A stretch of DNA of 64,000 bases, from assembly GCF_003254395.2 (NCBI RefSeq), contig NC_037645.1:1870722-1934721 (forward strand). Reading direction: 5' to 3'. The number at the start of each line of letters is the position of its first letter. Position 1 is the stretch's first letter. The position numbers and the translations under genes were made by a program. The notes below the pieces were generated by a model. The model was given only the letters and a program-made list of their open reading frames with translations. It had not been told where the DNA came from and did no database searches. Source of the stretch: Apis mellifera (lineage: Eukaryota > Arthropoda > Insecta > Hymenoptera > Apidae). Below are positions 1-13,947 of the stretch, one piece after another.

Positions 1-593
1 TTTGATCTTAAAGTTGTACCTTTCGCAAGGGTGTTAGTGGGAGATATCGATTGCGGGACCATTGACGTCCGTTCTGGAGAACGAGCTTTTCTCGCACTTT
101 TAACTAAGCTAACCTCTTGATAATTGTATTTTCTCATATATAGTTAAATACATGTATACACATATTATATATATATAAATATATATATTTCCTACATGTG
201 AGTGTTTCCGTGTACATGACATTGAATGAACATTAGATGCTGATTAATTCTCAAAAAAAGCTTGCAAAACGTGCCTGTACTAAACTAAATTGTTATTGTG
301 ACCGAAGATTATTTCATAAATCTCTAGTTTGATATTTCTCGAAAAAAAGAAGTGGGTCTGAAAACAAATAAACCATCGCATAATATATTTCTTTCTATGA
401 TCCTAAATTGATTGAAAAGTCACTTTTACGAGTCCAAATTTTATCAAAAGACATATGATATTTTGATAAAAAATAAATGTGTGGAATTTTGAATATCGTG
501 TGACCGAGTGTCTCAATTGCAATTCTTCAATTATATTGTGACAACATCTGTGAAGAGAGTGCGATTTCGCCATCTTTGTTTTGATATCGATTC

Positions 594-668
594 AGTGTGC
601 GCAAGAAGATCGATCGATTGGCGAACGACCCGTCGAGATGTTCGACTGATCGAGCTCACTTCGAGTCG
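594..668 (+). other. Mef2: Probable Mef2 5' untranslated exon
   Basis: A GC-richer stretch begins with an arthropod-type initiator (TCAGT, A at 594) and ends at a strong donor (G at 668, then GTGAGT). It has no useful open frame. The next compatible acceptor on this strand is the AG at 5728-5729, directly upstream of the Mef2 start exon, so this is most simply an untranslated first exon. The transcription start is inferred; no transcript data were available, and the bases from 1 to 593 could also be transcribed. Confidence 0.4.
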
Positions 669-3600
669 GTGAGTTATCAAATGTAACATTCAATTATAAA
701 ACGATTTTTTTTATTGTTAGATGATTACAAATATTAATGAATTCTATTTAATTAAGATAAATGCATTATTTATAAAATAAATAATTACAAAAAATACAAT
801 TATTTATAATATAAAATATTGAAAATGGAAAATATTAACAATTAAGAATATTTCTTATTTTACAAATAATTATTATATATTTAAAAAATTATATAAATGT
901 TAACAGAAAAAAAAATAATTTCAACTCTATCGAATTTTATTTCTTTACTTTCTTCTTATACCTTTTTTTTTTTATGAATAACGATATATCGCATGATGGA
1001 TTATCGAACGATTCAAACTCTTCGCGATATCGAAATAGCGTTTATCCGGTTGCAAACGAAATACTCGAAAGAATCAAATTAAATTTGACAAAGTTCAACA
1101 TGTCATATAATATTATATACCAAGTACGCGTATATGAGTACTGCTTTGAATAAAATTGATAAAGCTCATGTTATCGCAGCTCGTGTGAGAGCTTCTATCG
1201 AAATTGATACATCGAATTAAAGTAGTCCATTTACTTAATATTTAATGTTTAAAATGTTCAATTTAAATATCGCGTTGTTGTTAATATGATTATATTAATA
1301 TTTGAATATATTATATTATTACTTTATAATAAAATTAAGTATAGTGTGAATATGATTAATATATTGACAATGGTGAAGTACTAAATTTCTAGTGATTATT
1401 GTTTGACACTATTTAAAGTTCGCTTTGAAATGTATAATCACAGAATATAAAATTTGTTAAAGATTTAGAAAAATAATGTAACTCTTATGTTATATTAATA
1501 TTTAGGAAAGTTAATATAATTCCAAATGAGTAAAAGAGTAAAGAACATTTGGAACATTTCAGGATTTAAACTGATCAATTCCATCTTTTTAAAAAATTAT
1601 GTATTTTAAATATCAAAAAATTTTATAAAATAGATAAATGTAAAATTAATAAAGATAAATATAAAATAATGATAAAAAAAAAAGTTAAAATTAAAGATCA
1701 AAAAAGATATTGCATTTAAATATTCATAGATGCAATTAACTCATGAAACATCTATATACAAAACTTATTGTATTGAAAATTATTTTTTATATATAGCGAA
1801 ATATTATTCGATACAATAGAGAGTAGCTTCTGACGCAAGTGCAAAATACGACATGTGTACGAGAAATATGCTGTGTCGCTGACCCTCGCTTCACATTCTA
1901 CGCTCTTGTATAATAAACCAAATTCGATCGGACGACAACTCGAGCGAGTTGTAACCTCTCTTTTCTAACCTCTCCACTCTCCAGAGTGTTCTCTTTATTG
2001 TCATTAGCAAAGAAATATCGAGGCCCTCTTTTCGTTCGTACTTTCTTTTTCCATTACATTATATGATAGCCAATAATCATTCGCGAAGTTTCACAATACG
2101 AGATCATTCACTGAATGAACGATTCATCTTTTATCTTCTGTTTTGAAATAAATGGAAAATTCGCGATGGAATTTATTACGATTGTAACTTTACACTTATC
2201 GTATAATCACACTATAATAGATAATTATAAAGTATACTAATATGTAATTATAAGAAAGATAATTATGAAGAAATTGGAATTAGATCAATTTTTTAAAATG
2301 ATCTTATATGCAATAATCTGAAAATCTCTAATAACGATACAAATTTGATAATATTTTTTCGATTATTTAATCTCTTATTTATATTAAATAAAAGAAATGG
2401 GAAAGAGATTTTTTTGTTATATATCAATAGATTAGTATACGTACATTATCAAATCTATATTTAAATAAATTATATTATTATGTATGTTAATATTTATTAA
2501 ATTGTATTTTTAAAAAAAATGAATATAATAATATATATAATTCAATTATGAAGAATTTATGTTAGAAACTTTTATTCTTATTTTTACAAGAATTAAATTA
2601 TAAATAAATGATAAAATTATAAATAGTTTTATCTTATAGTATATTCACAAACTTATTTATTAATTTACTATTTAAAAAACTTAAATATCTTGTATAGGTT
2701 TTTGTATCATATTATCATAAATCAACAAAAATAGATTTATTTAATAATTTTTTTTTATAATTTGTAGTAATTATATTGTTAGTAATATATTTGTATATCT
2801 CTCTAATGATTCATTATCATTATTTATATTTTATATTAATGTTCAATTTATTCTATGTACGATACCTAACCTCAAAAATAATCTCATTCGATTTTAAGTT
2901 CTTTATACAAATCCAAAGAAATAAATTTCTATATTCTAAAAAAAATGTAAAAATATGAAAAGCACTGAAAATTATTAGATTAATCATGATTAGTTTATAA
3001 TAACTTTGTGAGAATGAATCGCATGTTAAACTAAAGAAGAGCCGATATTGAAATCATTTTCGATTAAACGTGAGAGCTGATGGATTCACGAGCGTGATAT
3101 AATTACAATCGGTGACGGTGCAACATAATTTCGCGATGCACAAGATAGGCGCGACAAAAATAACGTTTGCCCGTGAAATTCGCGTTAATTCATATAGCGA
3201 GAGATCGCGTGTTTGCAATGAATGAAAGGGAGTTCAGTAAATATAGTTGATGGAGCTTAGAATTAGAACAACGTTAAAGCCTATGTTTTTATCAATCTCG
3301 ATGCATCTGAATATTTGAAAGCTTTTTCGAATCAAGGAAATATTATTGAATAATCGGTCGTTTGATTATTTTTTTTTTTTTTTTATAATTTTCAAATATT
3401 CGAATTTTGTGATTTTATGATTATTTGATTATTGGAATGAGAATTCGATCATAAATATTGTTCAATATTGAATAGGTAAATGAATACTCGTAGAATAGTG
3501 TTCGAATGAAATAGAAATATTAAAATTATTAATATCTATAATTTGATAAATAATTTATTTTGAAATCAGTTCTTCTTAAATAAAAAAAAGTCTCATGCCC

Positions 3601-5729
3601 ATTAAAAAAAAATAATATCGAATCGAATTTACTATTATTTAAGATAAGATACAGTAGAAATACAAGAAGCTTCTTGATAATCCTTTCATGATGCACATTA
3701 TCTAATCATAATTGGTGTAAAGGTAATTTGATTTTTCTATTCATTTGTCGTTGACAGTAGTACAGTTTATTGTTGATTATGCTCAATTCTTTTTAATCTA
3801 AAGATTAAAAAGAAAATAATCCATTTATCGATTGAAAAATTCATAAAATACAAGATTAGAAATATTTTCAATATAATCCTCAAAATGTCAGTATTGTGAA
3901 ATTTATGTAAATTTATGATACAAAAATAAAGATCATAAATGGTAACTAATAATCGTTATTAATTGGCATGTGATAGTTCTAATGGAACATAATTCAATAT
4001 ACCCATACACTTTGAGGAAAATTCGAGCAACAAAATTGATTATTACGTACGTTAATTATCGATAAAATGAAAAATCAATGTTTATTACACATTTATTTTG
4101 GCTATAGTGACATCGTAATTAATTACGTTCACCTTATTCTGTTATAATTTTGACAACGAAATTAGATTACTTTGTTCTGTCTCTTTTGCTTATTCCAATA
4201 ATCAGATTTGAAAAATTGCTATTAGAAAAATAAAATTTTTAAGAATTCAGTTTAGAAATATGATGTCATAATATAGATTCGATTTATCATTTTCAATTTG
4301 ATTTATATAAATGATATTTAATAAATTTAATATTATGAAATATTATGAATGTTATGAAATAAATAGGAAATTTTTATTGAACGCTAATTTGATTGAATTA
4401 GATAATATATAATAAAAAAAAAATTTATTACTGTTATCTATATTTTTGCTAGAAGTAAGAGAGAAAATTTTTAGTTTTATCTTGAATTTCTTATCACTAT
4501 TCAGCTATTCTAATAATATCTAAATTGTTTATTAATTAGTTTTATTTTTTTAACAATCAATCAATCAATCACTATATTGAATTATTTAATTAATCTCATC
4601 TTTATTTTCATTCGATTATTTCGATTTCATCAAAATAATTATTCTATTTATTTTATTTTTAAAATTTCATAACATTCAAATTTCTTTCAATTGAATTTTA
4701 TTAATTAAATATTTAAAAATTTTATGATATTTGATAATTATGATATTCATTTCTAAGAAAATTATTAATTATTACAACAATCCTTCATATTTCAACTTTA
4801 TTTTTATTTTATTTTTATTTTTTTTTTATGTGTTGATGAGAAACATTACACAAAATCTTTAATTAAAGAAAAATATTTAGAGCACGATGTTTAATCATTC
4901 AAAATCATTCAAAATTCCCGCCTAATGTCTCGCATACGATCGAAGGTGAAGTTAGCTGAAAGATAATGGAACTTCAGTCGTGTTGAATAGGATATCACAT
5001 AAACAAGGCATGTCTGTTATTCTCCGTCGAATTTAATGTATCATTGAAGTTAGTTGACTGGTTTGTTGGACAATTAATCGATACACGAACGAGACACGTG
5101 CTTTATGCACGTTTCAGCATTAGACTTGAAATGCATGGTCCACTTCTGTCGCGCATGTTTCGAACTGCATGTGATACATAGCTATATGGTTCGTATTCTA
5201 GTTTTCTATGGGTCCGCGCGCGCTTTTTGTTTTCAAATCACTAGCTAAATCGCAATCCTTTGTTCGTTGTTCGAAAGTTGTCACCGTTTCAACTTGAATT
5301 TCCTCATGGTGATCATTAGAATGTCAAAACGTAAAAGTACTCTTTTGAATTTTTATCCTGTCTTAAATTATATCTTTTCATGTTTATAAAATAATAGTTT
5401 TCATCATTAGACAATATCTTTAATTATTTAAATAGTTTAATTGATTTAAATAATTCATATTAATTAGATTTAAGATTATTGATAATTACTTATCGATTTA
5501 ATAATCAATGATTTATGAATATTAATTTATTTGGGAAAAATTATACAAAAGATATGATATCATAAATCATAAGATGATGTCATAAATAATAAGATGTGAA
5601 AGATATTTTATAGTAAACAGTCACATTGAAAAGTATGTTATATCAAAGAATTAAAATGTTTTTTGTTTGATTGTTGATAATTTAATTGTTTGTAATATTA
5701 AAGAAATAAGAAGATCATTTTTGTTTTAG
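669..5729 (+). other. Gene-free stretch: presumed first intron of Mef2
   Basis: About 5 kb of AT-rich sequence with no convincing reading frame. Most is low complexity. GC-richer patches at about 1800-2050, 3040-3240 and 4915-5330 stand out. The last contains CACGTG at 5095-5100 inside a small inverted repeat and a CG-alternating run near 5215-5224. Such islands inside the first intron of a developmental gene are candidate enhancers or alternative promoters, but no activity can be shown from sequence alone. Confidence 0.4.
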
Positions 5730-5792
5730 TGTTTTTAATATTCCATCCAGTGGTTCCGAAGAACTGTTTCATCTTTATAACGCTGTACAAAA

Positions 5793-8700
5793 ATGGGTCG
5801 GAAGAAGATTCAAATTTCGCGCATCACGGACGAACGGAATCGTCAGGTATTATGATTTACATTAAATAATAAAAAGGTAAAAAGAATAATTTAAATAAAT
5901 GACAACGTAGACGAATATTTATTTAATCTTCTGTCTCAGATTTTTAATAATTTTCCTCGACAATTATTATCCAATATTTATCAAATAAAATAAATAAAAA
6001 CAATCAGAATCATTATTGTATCACAGATAACTATTATATCAGTTTGATTTATTGATAAATTATCAAATAATTCAAGATGGCTGAGGCAAATAAAGATAAT
6101 TGATTGATGTTTCTTTAATAGGTGACCTTCAACAAAAGGAAGTTTGGGGTAATGAAAAAAGCATATGAGTTGTCGGTACTATGCGACTGTGAGATCGCTC
6201 TGATTATCTTCAGTTCGAGTAACAAGCTATATCAGTATGCAAGCACCGACATGGACAAGGTTCTTCTCAAGTACACCGAGTACAACGAACCCCACGAGTC
6301 TCTTACCAACAAGAATATCATCGAGGTGAGCCGATTTCTCCTCCATAATTTTCAAGTTTCCCAACAATATTTCCAAATCTTCATCATCTATGAAAAGAGT
6401 AGATGATAGGATAGATGATAGAGAAATAGAAAAAGGGATAATTATTACTTAAGAAATTTTTTATAATGCATAAATTAAAATAACATTCCTGAGAATTTTT
6501 GAGTCTGATTTTCAATATTTTAAATTGTTTTGATATAAAATTATTTTGATTATTTAATACAATATTGAAATATTAGAATTAGAATATTACAATCTACATA
6601 GAATATTATGGTTAATTATTTCATTATAAAATATTGAAGAATTCATTTTTTATTATATGTTAATGATAATATATAAAATATTAAATTATATTTCATGAAA
6701 TTTTATAAAATTATAAAAGAAGAAATTTAATTCTTTTTAAAAAGATTAAGATTTTTAAAGACATTTTCCAATCTTTTTTCCAGTGTTATAATAAAATATT
6801 CCTTTATTTTAAATAATGAAAAAAATTCTTCGGAAGTAAGATAAACGTGTTTTAAATCTGAATGAGCATCATTTTCAAAAAACTTGTTCACGTAAATAAT
6901 ATGTCAGAGAATGTTGAAGCTTGTCTTTGCATGCCCAAGGCCGATTAGGTTGTCTCAGAAAGTACTATATGTTCAAGTCATTTAGTTGATCAGAAGGCTT
7001 TTTACAAGAAGATCTTAAAGCCACTCTTAACTATTAAAAATAATTATTTACATATCATACAAATAAATGATTATAATAATAATTGTTTTATTCTTAAATC
7101 TAAGAATTGTTTGTTTTATCTATGCTTATAATAGCCAAAATATTTTGTTAATAAATTTTTTTTGCAGCTATCCATTATGATTTATTTTAAAATAATAATA
7201 AGAAGATATATTCTAAAAGAAAATTAGTAAAAGTAGCAATTTAAAGATACAAGTGAAAACAACTTTTTGTTTAGATTTATATATAAATTGAGTTTAAAAA
7301 TGAATTCTTCAATCAATAAAGTTGTTTTTTTTTTATATTTAAAAAACTTTAATATTAGATTTATAAGAATAATATAATTAATGCTAAATATAATGCTTTT
7401 ACTTTTTTTTTATTAAAGTTTTTGATATGAATTTCTGACTCAAGAAAAACAAAATTAAAACCTCAAAATATAAATATAAATATAAATTATAAAATAAATA
7501 TTGCAACATAATTCTTTATCAATTCCACGATTAAAAAAATTTTTTAAAAATTATCTTTTCAATAGAATCATTCAATTTCTTAAGAATCTTGAACTTGAAT
7601 TTTAAATATTCTGAACGGCATTGAATCGTATAGTATCAATATTTTTTAAATAATCTCACCGATTGATGCGACAAGTTGTTAGTGCCAGCCTGCTCTATAA
7701 CTCTACGGGTATATCAGTAAATGAGAGATTTCATAAAGAAAAATTTCACGATGTCTGATATCCTCGCGTATCATCATTGGTTATTAACTTTTTCAAGTTT
7801 GTCGATTATCGAAATTATACATGAGTATGCGGTATTATCTACATGCGTGCAGTACAAGCCTTCTTTCTGTGTGTCTTCTTTTTCAATCGTTTTATACGGG
7901 GTGGTCCATTAGTAAAGCCGGACAGAGAATTACTCTTGATGTTCTTGCGTGATGTTTTACTTGATACCTCTAAAAAAATTAACAAAAGACAAATGACTGG
8001 ATGGAATAAACATTATACAAAAAACTTCATTTTGAGGACATTTCTTTTGATTATTTTTTTATTTTCATATTATTATTATATATATTAATAAAATAAGATG
8101 ATTTTTTTGGTAGGGCGAATAAATTGATATTTTTTTTTTTAATATTTTTATTTTTTATTTTTTATTTTATTATTATTATTCAAAGTAATTTCTTTTCAAA
8201 ATAGTTGTAAAACTTTTATTTATAATATAAATTTTTTTTGTAATATTTTGAATAATATTATGATAATATAGTAATAAATAATAATATATTTCTTATAATT
8301 ATTATTATTATAAAAGAAAAAACTATTTAATTAATAAAAATATAAATGATGTAAAAGTATATTGGCGATATGAAAAAAGAAAAAAATATTAGAAAAACTA
8401 TATTCAATCGTGCCAATATAAATAATTAAAATTCGTTGCAATATTTAAATCAGTGGTAAAGAATAAAAAAGAAAACCCAACAACTTGTTGTACAAAACAA
8501 ATTCATTATGCTCAAATCAGTTGGAGGATTCTTCTTTCTAACTTTATTTATAATCTCTATATAAAATCTTAATAAAAAAAAAAACAGTTCTTAATTGAAA
8601 AAAAAATTAATAATTATAATTCTTTGTCTTCTCCATAAAATATTTAACTTTTTGAATTTTTCAAATTTTTGAAAAAGAGATTTTCATTAACTTAAAAAAT

Positions 8701-11700
8701 CTTCCATTTTAATATCATTTATTTCAAATTTTTATTTATTTTATGAAAAAAAAAGAATTTTAAACAATACTAATTATACTAATAATATATAATTCAATGT
8801 CATTCTTATATATTACTATCAAATCAGTAAAAATTTCTAACTTTAGAAAAACTATCACAAACTTATTCCTAGGAGTTCCCTAACCCAGTCTCCCAATTGT
8901 TTTGAGTATAATAATGGTCAGGGTCGTTCATGAATTCTCCACACAAATCCATTGTCAACCATTGGTATCGCGTGACACGCGATATCTTCTTTCCTTTTTT
9001 TTTTTTTCTATATTCTGCGCCCGTAAACGCACGTATAACCTCTCACCGTAAAAGTACGTACACAAATAACCCATACATTGAAACATATGTGAAAGAAGAG
9101 AAGAAAAAAATAACTAGAGAGACTATTCGTATGTATATATAAAATGTGTATGTATATGTGACGTTAGATATTTAAATTAACGTGCATGCGAAGGTTGAGT
9201 GCCCTCGGGCGGTGTGGTCACGTGAACCTGTCTGCTGACACTTGCAGGCACTCAACAAGAAGGAACATAAGGGCGCCATGTCCCCGGAAAGTCCGGAGCC
9301 TGACGCGATCGAGTACAATCTTACTCCGCGCACCGAAGCCAAATACACGAAGATTGACGAGGAGTTCCAACTAATGATGCAGAGGCACCAACATAACGGC
9401 ACTCGGGTAAGTGGAGGTCGTCGTTCTGTGTTGTTCGATGGCCAACTGACGTCGAGAGGAACAGACAGGGAGAAAAAGAGAAATGTTCCTGTCAGGAGAA
9501 TACCTGGGATAGCTGAAAAAATTGTGTGGATCTCCTGCCGACGGTCCACGGGTATTTAGGTATTGTCGATCTTAGGCATTTTAGGCATACAAAGGTTGCT
9601 GAAAGTTTTTGGTTTTTGTAGAGTATTGGGAATTGTATTTGTTGATTATTATGGATGATTAAAATTGGGTTAAGGTTGTTACTGTTGTTAAGATTGCAGT
9701 AGTTAAGATATTAAGAATTTGCACATAGAAAAAGTTCTCTGTATGGTATGTTGGTATTGATTTTATTATATATCTTATTAAAGTTTCATTATTGAAGTAT
9801 AATGTATTATTTTAGTATTTTAAATTTATACAAAGATACGGAGAATTTGATGAAATAGTAAAGATTGAAAATTGTATTATATATTGGATATTATGAATAA
9901 TTGAAGTTGGAATCTTGGTTATATTAATATTTGAGTGTTTAGGAATTTTTTTTCTTACAAATAGATAAGTTGTTAAAAATTTTATTATAATTTATACGTT
10001 TAAAACTAAAAATCATAAAAAATGTAATTGGAATTATAAAGATCTTCTATGATGAAATATTATTTTATTAGATCTTTCTATATTTATTGTTAAATTTGCT
10101 TTAGAATTGTATATTTTCAAATTTTCTATAATTATATAAGATTTTAATTGAAAAAGTTTCAAATATTTTGATCTAATATTTATATTTATATATATAATAT
10201 AATATATAAATATTAGAATAGTTATATAATATTAATATAATATTATAAATATTAATATATAAATATTATATAAATATATAAAATATAAATTTATTCAGTT
10301 TCATTTTTCAAAAATCTGATTAATATGAGAAATAAATCAAAAGAAAGAAGTTTTTTCTTAGTAATTCTATATCAAAAATTATATAATATGTAAAAATATG
10401 TTGTTTCTCATTATCATTTTGAAATTAATAACAACCAGATGTTTACAATCGTCTATTCTTCTTGTTATTTTACTTTGGGAATCTCTAACTCGAAGTTTTC
10501 ACATGACTAGGAACAATTCGTTAGTATTCCTGATTATATTTATTAGCTTTTAACAATTCGCTATCAAGCAATTTGTCAGTGACGTAGGTTCGATTTAATT
10601 CGCACTCTTTAAGTTATTATCGAGTTTACATACTGTATGTTTACAAAACAGTCAGCTCATTCTCCTAAACGATGTTATTGGCAGATATTTAAATCAGATT
10701 TCTCTGATTAGTCATTAATTTGTTTTTTCTTTCATTTACTCAACTTATTGTATATATTGCATCGAACTTCATCTGGAAAAACTTAATATGATAATCATAA
10801 TTATTTTAGCAAACAAAATCTTCAGAATATAAAATTTTCAGAATTCTTGAAAAATTATATTTATTTACATATAAAAATATTTTATTATATAGATTATTCT
10901 TTTTCTTTTTTAAATTTTTTTTATGAGATTTTTAATTTATAATAAATATAAAAGAATTTAAAATTGTAACAAGTTTTATTTTTATAGAAATTTATTTATA
11001 CAAAAGATGAAGATCGATTTGCATTTGTATTTTTTTTTGTGTGTTTTATATTATATTATACATATGTTTTTGTTTATTTTTATGTAATAAAAGTAGGTAA
11101 AAGAATAATGAAGGATGTAATTTTAAAATAAAGATATATTTGTCAATTCTTTTGTAATCTATCATTATTGAATATTGTATTGATCTTATTAGCGTTGATT
11201 TAATACAATTTCAGGCAATGGGACAATCTAATTACTCTCTACCTGTATCCGTACCAGTGAATAGTTATGGCGAATCTCTACTTGGATCTAGTCCTCAAAT
11301 AGCGCATACCAGCATTTCTCCAAGACCATCGTCTTCTGAAACAGATTCAGGTATTTGGTCAATAAAATACACTGATATAATTTATCAAATAAATTTAATT
11401 ATTATTTTATATATAGAAAAAAAGAATTAAAAATAAAATTAATTATTAGATTTAATAAATAGCAAATAAAAATATTTATATTTTATTAATATAGTTATGT
11501 GATCTTGTAATTATCGTTATGATATTTCCTTTCTAAAAAAAAAATCAACATTAATTATATTATATTTTTTTGTATTATATTTAGTGTATCCACCAGGAGG
11601 AATGTTGGAGATGAGTAATGGCTATCCACCATCAGCATCACCATTAGGAGGTTCACCTAGTCCAGGTCCTTCACCGGCACTAGGAGTTGGAGGAGGCAGT

Positions 11701-13522
11701 GCAAACAAAGGCAGTAATCCGTCTAGGCATTCGCCGCAACCTCCACCTCCTCCACCGCCGCCTCATCCTCACAGGACTAATCTTCGAGTAGTTATACCAA
11801 CACCTCTTACACAACCTCTCTCTGAAGATACTAGTTATGATGTTAGTATATAGTATATTGTACTTGATTTCAATTTATTCTTAAGTAATTTAAAATCATT
11901 ACATAATTAAGCGATTTAATATCTTTTTATATTGAGTATTTTTATTTTAATCTTTTTTAATTTTTTAAAATAAAGTAATATATAACATAAATATATAAAA
12001 ATTTATAGATATATAAAAATTATCTTCAATAATATTTAATATATACTTGATCCTTTATTTTATTCTTGAATATATAGAATGGCCATACACAATCTGCATT
12101 AAATACACCGGTAGTAGCATTGCAAACACCATCAGTTCCAGCCGGATACTCTAGTTTCGGACCTACCGATTATTCCTCAGACCTTGGAAGTTTAGCCTGG
12201 TCTCATCAGAGGTACGTTGATGACTTATCAATGTATTCGGCAGCCACCATGTCCAGTATCAGGTAAATAAAAAATTTCAATTTAAATATTATTGTGAAAA
12301 AAAGAAACTACACATCCAGTTGATATTTATCGTAAAAATTGTTATAAATATTATACTAAAATTTATAAAAATCTCATTTTCTTTAAAAAAAACTGTTTAG
12401 AAACTATTTTTTAATATAATTATTTTATAATATTATTTAATATAATTATATTAAAAACAAATTTATAATATAAACTCTTAAGAAAAGATTGAAAAGTATT
12501 TGTAAAGTTTAATCATGCTTGCAACGACGCCACTTGTTCTAATGTGTACTCTATATTTATATCTTAGTTGAGGATAAAAATATCAAACAACGTTCACTGG
12601 AGTTTTATAGTTTTTTTCTTGTTTGAATAATTGTTTTAGCAATATGTCAATAAATATATTAGTGGTTTTTCATCCCATTTTCATCTTTCAAATTTTATGT
12701 TATTCATTTGTTCATATATTAACTAATTAAAATTCTTTTTCTTAATCAATAAAAGACAAAAATTTGAGGCAAAAATAATGTTATTTATTAATACTTAATA
12801 AGTTAATACTTAATTTATTAATTAATACTTATTAATACTTATTAATACTTAAATCATTTTGATTACTTAGAATGATGAAATATTAAGTTTACATAATGTT
12901 TCACTAATATATTTGTTAAGGAATATATAAAATAATAATTTATTTTCACAATTTAGGACAAAAATAGAATTTAATTTTAACGAAAATTTAATCAATATAT
13001 ATTTTTGTATCAGAGAATTAATAACAATCAATTTTCTTGCAAATCTGATATCTCCAACATTATTGCAGTGGTCTTCCTCATCTAGCCGTATCAAGTAGTA
13101 CACCACCGCCTGCCACATCGCCATTACCAGTGAAAATAAAGAGCGAACCGATTAGTCCACCTCGAGATCCTCACGGTGGCAACAGTGGCTCAAATAGTAG
13201 TGGGCCGAGTAATACCAGCAATCTTCATCATACAGCCCTGAATGTTGGACCTTCGTCGAGTACCGGTGCACCACCTCCACATCATGTACCTCATCCTGGC
13301 CCACAATCGTTGAATCTTGTGTCGAACAGACCTAGCAGTAATCCACCGCCGTCTCACTCTGGAAGTATAACACCGACAAATCTTCCGTCTCCAGGTAGTG
13401 CAACGGTGGCAGACATTCGAACGAGTCACTCGAACACCGGAGGAAATGGTGGGAACAACTCAGACTATGAGAACGGACCACTTATGAAGCGTTCCAGAAT
13501 CACTGAGGGCTGGGCGACTTAA
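5793..13522 (+). CDS. Mef2: Myocyte enhancer factor 2 (MADS-box/MEF2 transcription factor)
   Basis: Seven coding exons: 5793-5846, 6122-6325, 9248-9406, 11215-11350, 11585-11841, 12078-12262 and 13069-13522; 1449 nt, 482 aa. The first coding exon probably starts at 5730 after a TTTTAG acceptor. The protein opens with MGRKKIQISRI, the invariant MADS start, followed by the rest of the MADS box (to about residue 57) and the MEF2 domain (about 58-86), which bind CTA(A/T)4TAG DNA as a dimer in the nucleus. Exon 3 carries the insect-type segment beginning ALNKKEHKG. The rest is a Ser/Pro/Gly-rich activation region with an eight-proline run in exon 5, encoded by mixed codons. The last exon has the conserved IKSEPISP motif (residues 355-362), a phosphorylation-dependent sumoylation site with K356 and S361. 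The donor after exon 5 (GTTAGT) is weak, and exon 6 has a second in-frame donor. Mef2 drives muscle differentiation and acts in neurons. Identification is secure; isoforms are not resolved. Confidence 0.96.
6326..9247 (+). other. Mef2 intron after the MADS/MEF2 exon, with internal islands
   Basis: No coding exon is supported. Two GC-richer islands interrupt the AT-rich background: about 7660-7980, and about 8860-9247 next to the following exon. The second contains a 19-bp inverted repeat (8966-8984) and a CACGTG at 9219-9224. The sequence before the acceptor at 9246-9247 is GC-rich with a poor pyrimidine tract, which may make the downstream exon sensitive to regulated splicing. Short reading frames here, including one open opposite exon 3, have no family resemblance. 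Confidence 0.5.
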
Positions 13523-13882
13523 TATCAATCGTAACAGTTAATCGCTCGATCGTTTCATACCTCTACGTACAACGGCGTATAGTGCTTTTGTGAGAAGTTC
13601 CGGAACTTGAAGTCAAAAACTTGTTACATTATTTACACACGTTCGGCCATGGTTCTTTTTTTTTTTTTTTCTTGTGGTTGGGTGCGCGCGTGAAATGAAG
13701 AACGATTTTCGCAGAAATCCAACTTGGCTGGACGAAGAATACAAGTTTGTTTATATATTTTAAAGTCCACACATATACATACGCACGCACATACATACAA
13801 ACACATACATGGACACGTACATACAAATATAAAGATACATTTGTTTGACGATTAACGGTGCCATAATGTTGAAGCGTTACAC

Positions 13883-13883
<1 letters not shown>

Positions 13884-13931
<48 letters not shown>

Positions 13932-13947
13932 TATATTATATATATAT
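13884..13947. repeat. (AT)n microsatellite
   Basis: An alternating AT tract of about 40 bases is followed by ATT-interrupted AT units, with more TATA-rich sequence to about 14005. It lies just downstream of the Mef2 stop codon. Confidence 0.9.

Noticed and set aside
9172..9559. 125-codon frame antisense to Mef2 exon 3
   Set aside because: It is the shadow of a GC-richer conserved exon; no family resemblance, no splice structure.
13190..13429. Antisense frame opposite the last Mef2 exon
   Set aside because: Shadow of the Ser/Pro-rich coding exon.
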